Below are positions 42,791-54,832 of a DNA stretch of 64,000 bases, one piece after another. The translations under genes and the position numbers were made by a program. This stretch comes from Nothopassalora personata. Taxonomy: Eukaryota > Ascomycota > Dothideomycetes > Mycosphaerellales > Mycosphaerellaceae. The stretch's first letter is position 1. Each line of letters opens with the position of its first letter. The notes under the pieces were generated by a model, which saw only the letters and a program-made list of their open reading frames with translations, was not told where the DNA came from and did not search any database. Where the stretch lies: assembly GCA_033816765.1 (NCBI GenBank), contig CM066287.1, positions 2,790,001 through 2,854,000 of the forward strand, written 5' to 3'.

Positions 42791-45439
42791 CTACGTCTTC
42801 CGTCGCTTGCCTTTCCCTTCGTCATCATCATCGGCACCGGCCTCGCGCTCTGTTCCGCGCCAGTCACTGACTTTCTGCTCCACGTCTTCGAACATTTCTT
42901 TGGTAGAGAGAGCCATTCCGTCCTCACCAGGGTTGAACATGTATGCATTTGCGAACATTCGCATGAGCTCCTTCTCCAGCTGTGTCCCGTTGACTATAGC
43001 TTTGGGTGGGATCAGATCTACTGTTCGTTCGAGCTCGACAGTGGTTGATGATGCACCAGGTGTGCCGGATGGCGGCGACTCCAGAGACGACGACGCGGCT
43101 GCTATCGCTCGGCCACCGGCAATGATCGCAGCCCGGATGGACTTGAGGTCCTGCGGTTGGTGGATGATGTCGCCGTAGCCAGGTGCATCTTTGTCACGTA
43201 CTTCCTTTGCAAAGTATGAGGCGTGCTTGTGGCTCGTTATGTCGTTCATGATGGCCGAGCACATCTTATTGAAGTTCCTCGTGGCGAGGACAGTGGTGCT
43301 CCTGGGTGGCGTAGGTAGCGTCTCACGGTCCTCTGAAGCAGCAACTGGAGATTCCTGCCTCTTACGCTTAGATGGAGGCATAGGCTGCGACTGGAGCGTG
43401 CCGCGCCTCTTTCGTGTCATCACACCTGGTGCTGTCGTCGAACGTGCCGTAGTAGAATCATCCTCATCCATTCCGTTCGCCGGCGTCAACGGTTCTGCCT
43501 TGACGCCATTCCTGCTTGCCGGACGGTCATCTGATGGTGGATGTACCCCTGCCACTGTACTGACAGACTGGCTCCGCGTTCGTGCACGCAAGGACCCGTC
43601 AGCGGTGGAAGACACCACACTGTGAGGGCTTCGATCTCTAGCATTGCTACGTCTTTTACCGCCCTTCTTCTTGGACGAGGCCTCGTTCTGAGCCGGCTTC
43701 TCGATTGTCGACACATCGTCCTTCCGAGTCGATCGGCTCGGTCGAATGGGCGACGGGGCGCGCTGCAGGACCGGGCTGAGAGGCTCGATCTCAGGCCGTG
43801 GTGGTAGTACCACTGGTTGCAGCGGGGAAGGTCGATACGGCTCCTTCCATAGCGGTCGCGCCTTCGGACGCGGAGGTGTGGCAAGAGCTGAGAGGAACTG
43901 GCTGGACAGTATTGGCCTTGGAGGCGCCGGCTGGAGTCTCGGTGCAGTGGCCGGCGTATGATGTCCATGCGGCGGATATTGATGTTGTCCCTGCATCGGC
44001 ATGGGAGGCTGCTGAGGTCGAATCTGCTGTGGTTGCTGCACAACCTTACTAGGGTCCTGGTGGAATGGCGGCAACATGTATCCCCCAGCGGACTGCGGCG
44101 GCTGTGGTTGATGTGGCTGGTGAGGATATGGTGGTGGATGCTGCTGCTGCTGGATCGGGTATGATATCATCCTGTTATCATATGGCAGTGGTTGTTGATA
44201 AAAGCCAGAGGCATGAGGCGGGGTTGGCGTTGAAGGATAGCCTCGTGGCGGCACTTCACTTGTCGGTGAAACACCAGGCGGCACTCGGTGTTGAGCTTGG
44301 TAGTGCTGCGGAGGCATCTGCGGATGATGCTGTTGCTGCTGTGGCGGATACGGGTTTGGTGGCATGCCTGGTGAGCCTGTATGCTGCCCAGGTCCAGGAG
44401 GTGGAAACTGCATGCCCTTGGGAGGAGGCAGTATCGGCCTAGGAGACGAAGACGGCCTAGAGATGGAATGCTGCAGCTGGGGACTGTGCATTGACCCTGT
44501 TCGAGGATGGCCATGAGGCGGAGCATACGGAGACTGGTGCCCAGCAGGAGGAGAATGGGTGAAGCCTTGGTTAGAAGCATGTTGCATTGGTTGCATCTGT
44601 TGCGGTACAGAGCTTGGTGGTATCTTGGGAGGTATTCCAAAATGTGGCGACTGCGGTGCCATCTCCGATAGTGGTGGCAGAGTAGTATTTGAAGATGCGC
44701 GTCGATGACCTGGGCTGTCCTGTGGTTCCAGTCCATGATTGATGACGGCATCAATCTTTGCCTGCGAATATCGTTCGGGAGGCGCTTGTACATTCTCCAC
44801 GGGTGGCCTTTGCGCCAGGACCGGGCTCGCACCGGCAGAGGTGGTCGGCTTGATGTGCACCTGACGCGTGACGTTGGGCTGCGTATGGGCAGTTGAAGAA
44901 GGCTTGGGCGAAGGACGTGGAGTGTGTGTCTGCGAGGGGGCCTGTTTCCGTTGCAGACTCTCGTCCCACGTGCCCGCCTCGATCTCGTCTACCTCGTTCT
45001 TGAACACGGCATACTTGGACTCGTAGCCTTTGATCCTCGAGACGGTCGTGTCACGAAACGCGGTGTAGAGTCGCGTTACCAATTGGGGGAGGAGATGTTC
45101 ATGTTGCGATGCCTCCTGGACCGTGGGCAGCGGAGGACTTGGGGCCTTGCGCTTCCGCGAGCCCGGTGACACGTCGCCGTTGGTGACAGGTGCATCGCCG
45201 TTTGTCTGCCGGTCCCGATCGGCCTTGAGCTCGTCCTTGAGCAGGCGCAAGTACAACTCTCGCAGTGCATCCGGACTGAGTCTACCAGCATCGTACGTCG
45301 GGTCGTTACGAATCAGCGGCATGTTCTGCAACTGGTCGGATATGGTGCTGAAGCAGCCGTGCTTGACACCATCCTTGCGCAGAGCCTGGAAGAGAAGGAG
45401 CGATTCGAGCGCGGTGTAGGCGGTTGGGAAGGTGCTCAT
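42791..45439 (-). CDS. bdc1: Bromodomain protein, Bdc1/BRD8-like (NuA4 subunit candidate)
   Basis: 882 aa, intronless, starting at the ATG at 45439; the frame opens 26 codons earlier with TTG after a stop. The N-terminus (MSTFPTAYTALESLLLFQAL, then a P.YDAGRLSPDALRELYLRLLK segment) matches the pattern of fungal Bdc1-type proteins. A predicted coiled coil follows (about 130-190), then about 400 residues of Pro/Gln/His-rich disorder and Arg/Lys/Ser-rich stretches with nuclear-localisation-like RKRR and KRKR motifs. The C-terminal 160 residues form a bromodomain (FNKMCSAIMNDI, YGDIIHQPQDL, NAYMFN), where the final Asn of YMFN would contact acetyl-lysine. Expected role: reading acetylated histones in the NuA4 acetyltransferase complex. 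The complex assignment is inferred from the domain pattern. Confidence 0.8.
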   Translation of the reverse strand: MSTFPTAYTALESLLLFQALRKDGVKHGCFSTISDQLQNMPLIRNDPTYDAGRLSPDALRELYLRLLKDELKADRDRQTNGDAPVTNGDVSPGSRKRKAPSPPLPTVQEASQHEHLLPQLVTRLYTAFRDTTVSRIKGYESKYAVFKNEVDEIEAGTWDESLQRKQAPSQTHTPRPSPKPSSTAHTQPNVTRQVHIKPTTSAGASPVLAQRPPVENVQAPPERYSQAKIDAVINHGLEPQDSPGHRRASSNTTLPPLSEMAPQSPHFGIPPKIPPSSVPQQMQPMQHASNQGFTHSPPAGHQSPYAPPHGHPRTGSMHSPQLQHSISRPSSSPRPILPPPKGMQFPPPGPGQHTGSPGMPPNPYPPQQQQHHPQMPPQHYQAQHRVPPGVSPTSEVPPRGYPSTPTPPHASGFYQQPLPYDNRMISYPIQQQQHPPPYPHQPHQPQPPQSAGGYMLPPFHQDPSKVVQQPQQIRPQQPPMPMQGQHQYPPHGHHTPATAPRLQPAPPRPILSSQFLSALATPPRPKARPLWKEPYRPSPLQPVVLPPRPEIEPLSPVLQRAPSPIRPSRSTRKDDVSTIEKPAQNEASSKKKGGKRRSNARDRSPHSVVSSTADGSLRARTRSQSVSTVAGVHPPSDDRPASRNGVKAEPLTPANGMDEDDSTTARSTTAPGVMTRKRRGTLQSQPMPPSKRKRQESPVAASEDRETLPTPPRSTTVLATRNFNKMCSAIMNDITSHKHASYFAKEVRDKDAPGYGDIIHQPQDLKSIRAAIIAGGRAIAAASSSLESPPSGTPGASSTTVELERTVDLIPPKAIVNGTQLEKELMRMFANAYMFNPGEDGMALSTKEMFEDVEQKVSDWRGTEREAGADDDDEGKGKRRKT

Positions 45440-46185
45440 TAAGTAGAGGAAGGCGCCTGCGACGGGATGCGCTTCGGCGGGTCTGAGAATGGGCGCCAGT
45501 TTCTTCGAGGACGACAATCATTGCAGAGGCGCGTGCGGCGATGCGGCAGCATCAGTTTGGCGACATATCGGGCGGCGGAGGCAGTCTTGCGGGGGATTTT
45601 GCGCGACGGTGTGATGGCGTGTGGTGGTGGTGTGGTGATGGATCTCGCGTGCTTCTATGTACTGCGCTTTCTCTCCTCGCTGTGCGTGAAGCAAATTGCG
45701 ACGGCCAGTTGCCAGGCGGCCGCCCGCTAGAGCGAAAATGGGGACCCGCGGGGTGGGGAGACTGCTGCCAACCACACACCACGCAGCACACCTAATTATA
45801 TATACAGTAGTTCTGTGGTTGTGCAGTACACCCTCGTCGCCTGCTGCATCTGCGGCCACTGAGAGAGAGAAGCTATCTGGTGGGGGTAAATAATGTTAAA
45901 TAATGCTCCTCTACGTTCCTCTCAAGCATCTCCGGCTGTGCCACTCTTCTGCTACGAGGATGCACATGTCATGAGCTATGTTGAGGCACGCGCTAGATGG
46001 ACTTTCCTTACCTCGCGAGCTTGGACCCTTATGCGAATCATCTGGCCATCTTGCAAAGAGGCCGATATTAGAAGCCACTGCCCACGCACGCCTCCCCACT
46101 GCTCGATGATCGCTTCGCTCAGGTTCGTCGATAGCCCTACGTGATTCGCCCGCAACGACAAGATACAGCATCTCCACTGCCCACC
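45440..46185. other. Divergent promoter region between the bromodomain gene and a small + strand gene
   Basis: About 750 bp shared by two divergently transcribed genes. A TATATA stretch lies near 45800. Small frames on both strands show no domains. Confidence 0.45.
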
Positions 46186-46815
46186 ATGGCCGAGCAACAG
46201 GACCGCCCAACGCAGGGCGTCATTACTCGGCCGGAGTCGTATGTCGCGAACAACTACGCGCGTGTGCTCAGGGGATTTGCTGACGTCGGGCAGTACCATT
46301 GCGCAAAACTTTGCCAGCGACCTGGACGCCATGTTTGGTTTGGACTCGGGCGGTGTGGAAGACTTGCACAGGACAGTGGAGGAAAAGTGCGACACTCCGT
46401 CCACGTCAACGCGATGCAGTCGAGCAAGTTGACGCTGACGCCGAGCAGGAAACAAACCGTGAGCACCGGCGAGCAACAACTGCAGGAGCTCGAAGCCAAG
46501 CTAAGGGAGACCGAAGAGCGACTGGCCCGGGTGTCGAGACACGATTCCCCCTCGCGATCCGCCATACCGAAAGCCAAGCCAGACGACAGCCAAGCTGGCA
46601 ATGGTGCACCACGACCTAGTCCGCTTGCGCAAAAGCCCACGCATCCAGCAGATCGACCACCTACCGCGGGCGACAGGCCACAACCCGGCAGAGCAGATAC
46701 ACAGACGGTGATGGCAGGCATGTCACAAGATAGCCGACAACAGAACGGCAACAGTCACGACTCGTATGTCATGGTCGATGGAAGTGCCGCACGGGCTCAG
46801 CGAAGCTACGGCTAG
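46186..46815 (+). CDS. Small coiled-coil protein of unknown function
   Basis: Three exons: 46186-46238, 46294-46386 and 46449-46815; 170 aa. Introns are 55 bp (GTATGT, GCTGAC, GGCAG) and 62 bp (GTGCGA, GCTGAC, GAGCAG), and both keep one consistent frame. An unspliced longer frame exists but would read through intron sequence. Residues about 18-50 (STIAQNFASDLDAMFGLD) look like a short helical or degenerate repeat; about 55-78 form a coiled coil (QQLQELEAKLRETEERLA). The remainder is polar and probably disordered. No family recognised. Confidence 0.6.
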   Translation: MAEQQDRPTQGVITRPESYVANNYARVLRGFADVGQYHCAKLCQRPGRHVWFGLGRCGRLAQDSGGKVRHSVHVNAMQSSKLTLTPSRKQTVSTGEQQLQELEAKLRETEERLARVSRHDSPSRSAIPKAKPDDSQAGNGAPRPSPLAQKPTHPADRPPTAGDRPQPGRADTQTVMAGMSQDSRQQNGNSHDSYVMVDGSAARAQRSYG

Positions 46816-47482
46816 ATGGAAGAGGTAAGCAGGAGGCCACTGCAACATTGCAGACCAAGAAGACCGTAACCACAACAGAAACCCGGCCGCCTAGATTGGT
46901 TCTTGTACCACTCTTCAGCTCCTTTAACAAGGACTGTATTGTCACTTAGACTCGCGTTGGTAGCTTCAAGAATCAGGCTTTCCGAGCGATGACCAATTCG
47001 CCCTGAGTATTGACCGCAAGAGGATCTCTCCCATGAGCACCATATGAACAAGGTAACAGAGGTATGGGTGAGCAATGGAGATCTAGCAGCCAAAAGCAGA
47101 GAATGCTCTGAGTAGACAATCTCGGGCTGTTGCGACTTATGCGCTCGCCGTCGGAGTACCCGAGGGCTCGAGGGCTCACGACAACACAGTGGCCAGCAGC
47201 GCTGCAGACAGCGATAGTGAATCTCAGCTATGTAGGTGTAAAAGCTCTCGCACATCGCTCCTTCTGCATCTGCCGCGCAAGAAGTCAGATCACTGCAGCT
47301 CCTGCCGCGAATAGAAGCCGAAACGGAATCTGACCCGCCTGCATCCTTCTTCACTGCCACTGCTATGCGGGGAACGTCTAGGAGGTAGATGGCAGTGGGT
47401 ACATACATTGAAATCATCGCATGACCGAGTGCCCGCGAGCCTCGCAAGATCATATCCATCTCCAGGGCGTCGGATCTTAAAC
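46816..47482. other. Intergenic region upstream of the P450 gene
   Basis: 667 bp. A 215-codon - strand frame overlaps it but shows no domain or coding character; nothing else is recognised. Confidence 0.45.
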
Positions 47483-49459
47483 ATGGATATTCAGAGATCG
47501 ATCTACCCCAACGTCACCTCGACATGGCGTTTACTATTCACCATCCTCGGCGGGGTACTCGCGCTGATCGTCGTCCGCTGTCTTCAAATTCGCTACCGTC
47601 CTGGGCTGAGGCGGATTCCGGGTCCGTGGCTGGCCTCCTTCTCCGACCTCGATCGACTGTGGAGCTGTGCGAAGGGACGGCAGATGCAATATCACCTTCA
47701 GCTGCACAAGACGTATGGACCACTCGTGAGAGTGGGACCTAAGCATGTCAGCTTCGCGGACTGCGGTTTGATTCCGAAGGTCTACGGAATCGGAAGTGGG
47801 TTTTGGAAGGTGAGCGGCAATTGAGAAGGAGTGGTGATGGAGCGCGAGGGGTGGTTGCGGATACGGCTCAGCTGACGAGGACTGTAGAGCGACTTCTATC
47901 TCCCCTTCGACATCAAGGCGCCCACTGGACTGGTCCCGACGGTGAGTGGCGCAAGTGTGGTCCAGGAAGGCGCCAGGATTGATCAGAGTGTCAGGTCTTC
48001 TCAGTACGAGATGAGAATGCGCATCGCGGTATCAGACGGCCCATAGCGAACGCATTCGCCCTAAGCACTCTCAAAGAGTTCGAGCCTATGAACGATGCAT
48101 GCTCGGCGGTCATCATGAAGAAGTTCGAAGAAAAGGTTGGACAGAGTGTAGATCTTGGGAAGTGGCTGCATGTACGTTTCCAACTCCTTCTCACCGTTCT
48201 TCCAAGCTCCCGACCAGCAGACGGCATCGAGCTGACTGCTCCTTGCAGTGGTACGCATTCGATGTCATAACGTCAATAACCTTTTCCAACACGCTCGGCA
48301 TGATGGAACAAGAACGCGACATTGACAACATCATCGAAGCCATCGAAGGTCGCCTCGTATACAATTCCATCATTGGGCAAGCACCATACCTGCACAAATA
48401 CTTCTTCGGCAACGAGCTCTCCTTGAAGCTGTTGAGCCGCATTCCCGCCATCAAGAAATTGGCCTCGTCCCGCTACATTGTAAATTTTGCTGCGAAGCAG
48501 GCGCGCCGGTACGAAAGGGATGGTGGCGAGAATGGGGAGTTGAAGGATATGCTTCACCGGTTCAAGAGGTTCAAGGATGAGGAGGAGCTGATCGACGAGG
48601 GAATGATGCTCAGTCATTCCGCTAGTAACATCTTCGCGGGTTCCGACACGACCGCCGCCTCTCTTCGCGCAGTCGTCTACTACCTCTGCCGTACCCCAGC
48701 GGCGCATAGAAAGTTCCTCGCTGAAATCGACCAAGCGGACGCGAGAGGAGAACTCTCGGATCCTGTGACGTTTTCGGAGGCGCAGGGAATGCCCTACCTC
48801 CAGGCCGTTATCAAGGAAGCGCTGCGGATGCATCCTGCGGTGGGACTGCTGATCGAACGACTCGTGCCGAAGGGCGGCGTGGAGCTTGGTGGCGTGTCGA
48901 TAGAGGAGGGCACAGTCGTAGGAATGAACCCGTGGGTTAGCGCCAGGGATGAGGAGACGTATGGCCAGGATGCTTATGTGTTCAGGTGGGTATTGCTGTG
49001 GAATTGCGGAGAGACCCGGAGGGAGTGAATGCTGACGCGGTGATCATAGACCTGAACGATGGCTCGAAGCAGACGGAGAGAAATTGAAGCTCATGGACAG
49101 GAACTTCCTGGCTTTCGGTGCTGGAGCACGAACATGTCTAGGGAAGAACATCTCAATTCTCGAAATGAGCAAGTTGATTCCACAGGTACGTACTGAAGAT
49201 TACAGGGCATCGAGCGGTGACTTGGTCAGCGGTGAGGCATTTGAGATATGTGTTGCATAATACACCACCTTCCGAGATACCGCTACGTGCTTGTCGAGTA
49301 TAGCTGACGGCCTTCTTCTTGCAGCTCTACCGACGCTTCGACTTCGAGCTTACAGATCCGAGCAAGGAGTGGACATTACACGACTACTGGTTCGTACGAC
49401 AAACAGGACTGATCTGCAACATCAAGCGTCGTCACACTCTTTCGGAAAAGCTACGTTGA
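47483..49459 (+). CDS. Cytochrome P450 monooxygenase (pisatin-demethylase-like group)
   Basis: Six exons: 47483-47809, 47888-47941, 47995-48171, 48249-48985, 49050-49185 and 49325-49459; 521 aa. All five introns have GT...AG ends and preserve phase. An N-terminal membrane anchor (about 14-36) precedes the PGPWLAS hinge. The I-helix has AGSDTT (316-321), the K-helix ExxR is E376-R379, the PERW motif follows at 433-436, and the heme loop [10 protein letters not shown] has ligand Cys461. Length and motifs are complete, so an active ER-bound enzyme is expected. Arrangement resembles pisatin-demethylase-type fungal P450s, but the substrate cannot be deduced. The stop codon is 6 bp from that of the convergent xanthine dehydrogenase gene. 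Confidence 0.9.
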
Positions 49460-49465
49460 TTCCCG

Positions 49466-52400
49466 TCATATCGAAATGAAGAAGCTCTTCTCGCCTTCTT
49501 GTGGCTCCACATGTGCCCTCTTGATGATAGGATCTACACAGCTAACCCTGATACGTTCCCCCGTGGCCGGACTGACCAGACTCAAAACGTCCTCAGAGCC
49601 ATGCTGCTTCCTGGCAGCCTTGAGAGCATCCCGAATAGCGAAGAAGACAGCACTTCCCAAGAAAAGCGGTGGCTCTCCTACACCCCTCGACCTCTGAATT
49701 GTCCTCAAATTCTCCCACTTCACGTCCTTCAGCAGTGAGATGTTCATCTCTTGAGGTATATCCCTAAATCCAGGTATCTTGTAGGCTCCTGGTCCTCGCG
49801 TGAAGATCTGACCACTAGCCCGATGCCAAAGAGATTCTTCCATAGTGAATAGGCCCAGGCCTTGGATGAAAGCGCCTTCGATCTGGCCATAATCGATGGC
49901 TGGGTTGATCGAGCGCCCAACGTCCATCTTGATGTCTGTGCGCAGGCACGTCCAGTCTCCGGTCAATGTGTCGATTTCGACTTCGGCAGCGGCGACGCCT
50001 TGGGTGAAGTAGAAGAACATTTGGCCTGTGTTGGGACCCCAGACGTAACCTAGAGAAGAACAGGCTGTTAGTGAAAGGGCAGAAGGCATCTTCTGTCTGA
50101 AACCTGCGCGCGGCATCCCCGGCTAAGCAGCAGTTGTTGGGACATTGCCGCGTGGTGCTCGAGTAAAACTAATGCCCTTCTGTTTAGGTGGCAGGTGATC
50201 AACGTCAGGAGAAAGGCTTACCAATATCGGGAGTCTTGTAGAAGCCGTTCGCAGACAAATTCACACGATCGAAGTAAGCGGCGTGCGCGAGCTGCTTCAT
50301 CGTCGCGTCCTTGCCCAGCTTCTCGCGATAAGGTGCAAGACGTTCGTTGAGCTGAGCGCACGCGTTCCAAATGGCGTAGCCGTTGAGGTCGGAGGATGCT
50401 GACGCTGCTGTCGAAGATGTATTGGCGACTGTGTTTGTGGCAGTCTCCGAGATGAACACTTCGTCCTGAGAGACTCCGAGTGCTTCTGCGGCAATCATTG
50501 TCATCTTTGTGTGGAGTCCTTGGCCCATCTCGGTGCCGCCATGCGCTACGAGGATGCTGCCATCGTGGTAGATGTGGACCAAAGCACCTGCTTGGTTGAG
50601 GAACAGTGCCGTGAACGAAATGCCGAATTTGGTTGGTATGAGTGCCATGCCGCGCTTCTTCCACTTGCTCTTTGCGTTGAAGGCTGCTACTTCTTGCGTG
50701 CGGTGCTCCCAGTCACACTGTTGACGGAGCTGGTCCCACATCAGTGGTACATACCAGTCTTTCAGCTCTTGGTTAAAATGTGTCTTTTCACCGGACTTGT
50801 ACATATTGATCTCCCTCAGCTTCTCGATGGGCATACTCAGATGATCTGCCACCTCTTCCATGAAAGATTCGCAGATGAACATGCCCTGTGGTCCGCCAAA
50901 CCCTCTAAAGGCAGTGTTGGAGACGGTGTTCGTCTTGCAAACTCTCCCACGCACGAAGACGTTCGGAATCTTGTACACTCCATCTACATGACTTAGTGCT
51001 CTGTCCACAACAGCTGCGCTAAGATCCTGGCACCATCCGCCATTGTTGAAGATGTCACAATCCAAAGCTTGCAGCTTGCCTTCCTTGTTCACGGCGACCT
51101 TCCACCTGGCAAGGAAGGGATGTCGTTGCCCTGAAGTCATTATGTCCTCATCTCGATTCAGCATGCATCGCACTGGCCGCTTGGTCTTCTTCGCTGCAAT
51201 TGCACAAATGCCTGCGAGCTGGATCGACCTGGTCTCTTTACCACCAAACCCGCCTCCCAAACGCTTGACTCTGCTAACAATTCTGTTGGCGGCTACGCCA
51301 GTCACTTGCGCAACATAGGCCTGCGTTTCGGAAGGGTTCTGCGTCGAGCTATAGATTTCCATCTCACCATCTTCTGGCTTCGGTATGGCCACGGTGGCAT
51401 TAGTTTCAAGGTAGAAATGTTCTTGCCCACCCATTCGTGCAATACCTGAGAACACGTGGTCAGCTTCTTCGAAAGCTCTGTCCACGTCGCCATTGTTGAT
51501 GTAGTGATAGTGCTCAAAAAAGCTATTCGCTTCTATCGCCTCTTCCATGGTGAAGATGGCTGGCAGCTCTTCGTAATCCACTTTCACAGCGCGGGCGCCA
51601 GCTTCTGCTTGCTTGGCAGATGTTGCAAGCACCATCCCGATTGGTTGACCTGCTGTGAACACCTCATCAACAGCAAAGAAGGTTTCATCGCAGTTGGGAG
51701 CGCCCCAGTAGTTGGCTTTAGGGTTCGGCAAGTCGTTATGGTCAACGTAGTCGTGCACACCTGGGATATCTAACGCCGGCGAGGCGTCAACACCTAGAAT
51801 GCGCGCGTGGGCTTTGGTGCTAAGTACCAGACAGCCGTATAATTCATTCTGCTGCACTGGGATATCGTCAGTATACTGTGCTTCACCCGTACTTTGCTTC
51901 ATCGCCGCCACATGTGGTTGTTCCTTTCCTATGACTTTCTTCTCGTAGGCAACGCCGGCAGTATGATCCTTGCTGCCTTTTGAGATCTCTCGGTGGATCT
52001 CACCGAGGCAGTCTTGATCAACCTCGGTGCCTTCCGGATTGAGCTCGGCCAGTATCTCATGGTAGAATTTGTAGAAGAAGCCGAGAGCCAGAGACTTCCG
52101 ATACGTCGCCATACCACCGGGAACACCGAAGCGCAGGTCGAAGTCTTGCTCGAGGCCGTTCATGACGCCTTCCAGAGTTTTGGGATCGGTAAATACCTTG
52201 CCCTCAAGAAAGGCCATCGCCTTCTTGGCCCCAACAGTAGTCGGAGCCATTCCTCCATAGACCAGGCTGCAGTTTCGAACGATGTTGTTGTCCTCAAGGT
52301 GAACTCGAAGTGCAGCGTTGACAATTGCAATATCGTCATCCTTCCTCTTCGATTGTTTGTACGCCCGCATATACTCACCCTTGTCTTTAAAGATAGGGAT

Positions 52401-53714
52401 GCGAATACTGGCTATGATAGCATCTGGTGGCAGTGCCGTGACTCGATAAGCCTTGAAGAAGTCTGTCATCGGTATCTCGATAGTTGCATCAAGCGACCTT
52501 GCCACGATCGTCGCACCCGTACACAGCAGGACGGGATTAAGATCTGAGATAGGGGAAGCCGTCGCAAGGTTACCCGCAGGGGTTCCAACATTTCTTATTT
52601 GGCGTCCGGCAAAATATCTGATCTGCTTGTTGATTGCAGAAAAGGGTTGGCCTTTCCTTTCGCCGTAATGGGCGATAGCATCCACAGCGAGATACTCCAG
52701 ATCAGTCAGCGTGACATTGCCACCAATCTCGACATGGTCATCTTCGAACTTGTATTGCCTCAATTCGGGAATATCGCCAACAAAGACAGAGACAGTGTAC
52801 TGCATGGCCTTGAACTTGACCTCGATTTGGGTTTCTGTACTGCCGCCAATGATCTTAGCTGATGGGTAGGCACTCTTGATTTCCAGGAGTTGTTGCAATG
52901 TCACAGGCCTATACCACCGCTTGCGCTTGTTGCCAAAAGCTAGAGCCTTGAATTCGTGTCGTCGTAAAGGAGGCGGGAAGATAAGCTCAGTGTCTCCATT
53001 GTACTCGATGAATCCAGGAGGAGTGAAGCGCTTGATCGGCTGGCCGTCATCTTTGGCACCAGTCTTACAGCATCCAGTCCCACCGTTGGTTCCAGTTTCC
53101 ATGCAACATCCACCACCGCCATTGCTCTTGGCCATTCCACAGCTTCTCGCCGAGCTGAATGTCTGCGCTGCATCCAATATCGGACGGTATCCGGTACATC
53201 TGCAGAGATTGCCATCGAATGCTTCCTCGACTTCGTGTTCAGACGGATTGTTGGTATTCCTGAGCAGAGCATAGAGGCTCATCACGATGCCAGGCGTGCA
53301 GAAGCCACACTGCGATCCATTGCTCTTGGCTATCCGCTCCTGTGCTGGATGTGGCCTTTTCACGTTGCCGATGCCCTCCACTGTGATGACATGCTTGCCG
53401 TCCACAGACACTAGGGGTGCCAGACAAGCATTCACGGAGGCATGGTATATCTTCTTGGTGGTAGGATTGTACTGAGACACGACCACGGTACACGCGCCAC
53501 ACCCTCCTTCTGCACATCCGAGCTTCGTGCCAGTCAAGCCAATGCCTCGGAGGTATTCCAGCAGTGTCACCTCTGGATCTGCAGTGTCTAGCACGACCTT
53601 GGTGCCGTTCAGGTAGAACCTCAGCGTGTCTTCGTAGTGCTCTGTGACGGCGGCGAGGTCTCGTTGCTGTGAGGGTTCGACGGCAGGATGCGGTTCGATC
53701 AGGCCCGGCGTCAT
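49466..53714 (-). CDS. hxA: Xanthine dehydrogenase (purine hydroxylase I)
   Basis: Two exons, 53714-50222 and 50049-49466, 1358 aa; a 172-bp intron (GTAAGC ... TCTAG) splits a Gly codon and joins DIG to YVWGPN. N-terminal 2Fe-2S domain with CAEGGCGAC, then the second cluster with CGFCTPG and CRC. The FAD domain carries [13 protein letters not shown]. The large molybdopterin domain has [19 protein letters not shown] and, at the C-terminal end, the catalytic Glu in RGVGEPP. Length matches fungal enzymes that oxidise hypoxanthine and xanthine to urate in purine catabolism. The protein is probably cytosolic or peroxisomal; no C-terminal SKL is present. All cofactor motifs are intact. In relatives, nitrogen regulators and an inducer control the gene; no site was identified here. 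Confidence 0.93.
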
Positions 53715-54832
53715 GTTGCTGTCGTCGTGCTGTACCTTGATATGTTACACACAGGCTCGTGCTGTCAGTGTGTTTGGGCAAGTTGCGAGGTTCACTATGC
53801 CAGGAGCGCCAATAGTCGACTGTGTGAGATGCGGCACAGCGGGGTGGACAAGAAGAAGGAATGATTGCCGCCCACCTGTTGCGTAGAGGATAGTTTTTTT
53901 CACGCATGGCATCGTCAAAGGACCCCGCTACCTCTACTATCAAACAGCCCGAGTAAACACCAAGGACCCTCTCCTCGTTGCTTGGCATCTTTAGCGAATT
54001 ATCGCCGATGGCTGATGTAAGGACATGGGGCGTACGGGGGCTGTTCATATGTTATGCTAGCTTGGTGAGGGAGGTCTGTTGGGGGAGAAGGAAGGTGTCT
54101 TGCTACTGTATCGCAGTAGTCTTAGTAGGCGACTTCCGATAGAACTAGTTCTACTGTTCTACCGCGGCAAGGAAACCCCTGGGACAGCAGCTGGCAGTCT
54201 GTTTCGATGACCACACTCGCTCCCTGACCGCCCAGCGTTCTACAACGTACTTCAGCTCATGTCGAGGCTCTTGGTACCAACCACTGGTCTACAGGCATAG
54301 TGTTGATCTGGGCCATAGACAATCGAAGGAAATGCCCTGCTAACGAGCCTTTGATGCGAATGCGTGCGAATCACGCACGCCTTCCGTTCTGCTTGCAAGG
54401 CGACACAGTTTCTTGACATCGGGACTTAAATGCAAGCTGGAGCTAGTGCAGGTACCTCAAGAACACGTCAGAGCCTAGCCCAGCTGCTCACAACATCACG
54501 CACTGCATGCACTAAAGCCGTTCCGTACCGTTGGAGAAGCCTGTGTCCTTCCCAGGTCAGCCACTCAGAAATGATACCCGCCCTCCCTCCGACGGCATGC
54601 GGACCGCTGCCTTAGACTGGCCAGGCCAATTCGTGCAACGAGGTCGATGTCACATGAGAGCTAGGAAGGCTCCACCGCGAAGGACAACACATGTGGGGCG
54701 GATGTACCTCAGTCAACATCGATGTGCTTGCTAGAAGTGTCCTCTTGATCATATAGAGACCTCAAGCGAGAAACATTCGGATACCTCCAAGATCTGATTC
54801 AGGGGCAAGCGAAGCAATCATCAAATTTCGAC
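53715..54832. other. Divergent intergenic region between xanthine dehydrogenase and BLS1
   Basis: 1.1 kb of normal composition. Presumably holds both promoters; no domain-bearing frame seen. Confidence 0.45.

Noticed and set aside
45440..45517. N-terminal extension of the bromodomain gene beginning with TTG
   Set aside because: A stop precedes the TTG directly and the ATG at 45439 starts the conserved N-terminal pattern.
46812..47459. 215-codon - strand frame
   Set aside because: No domain, odd composition, lies in the P450 upstream region.
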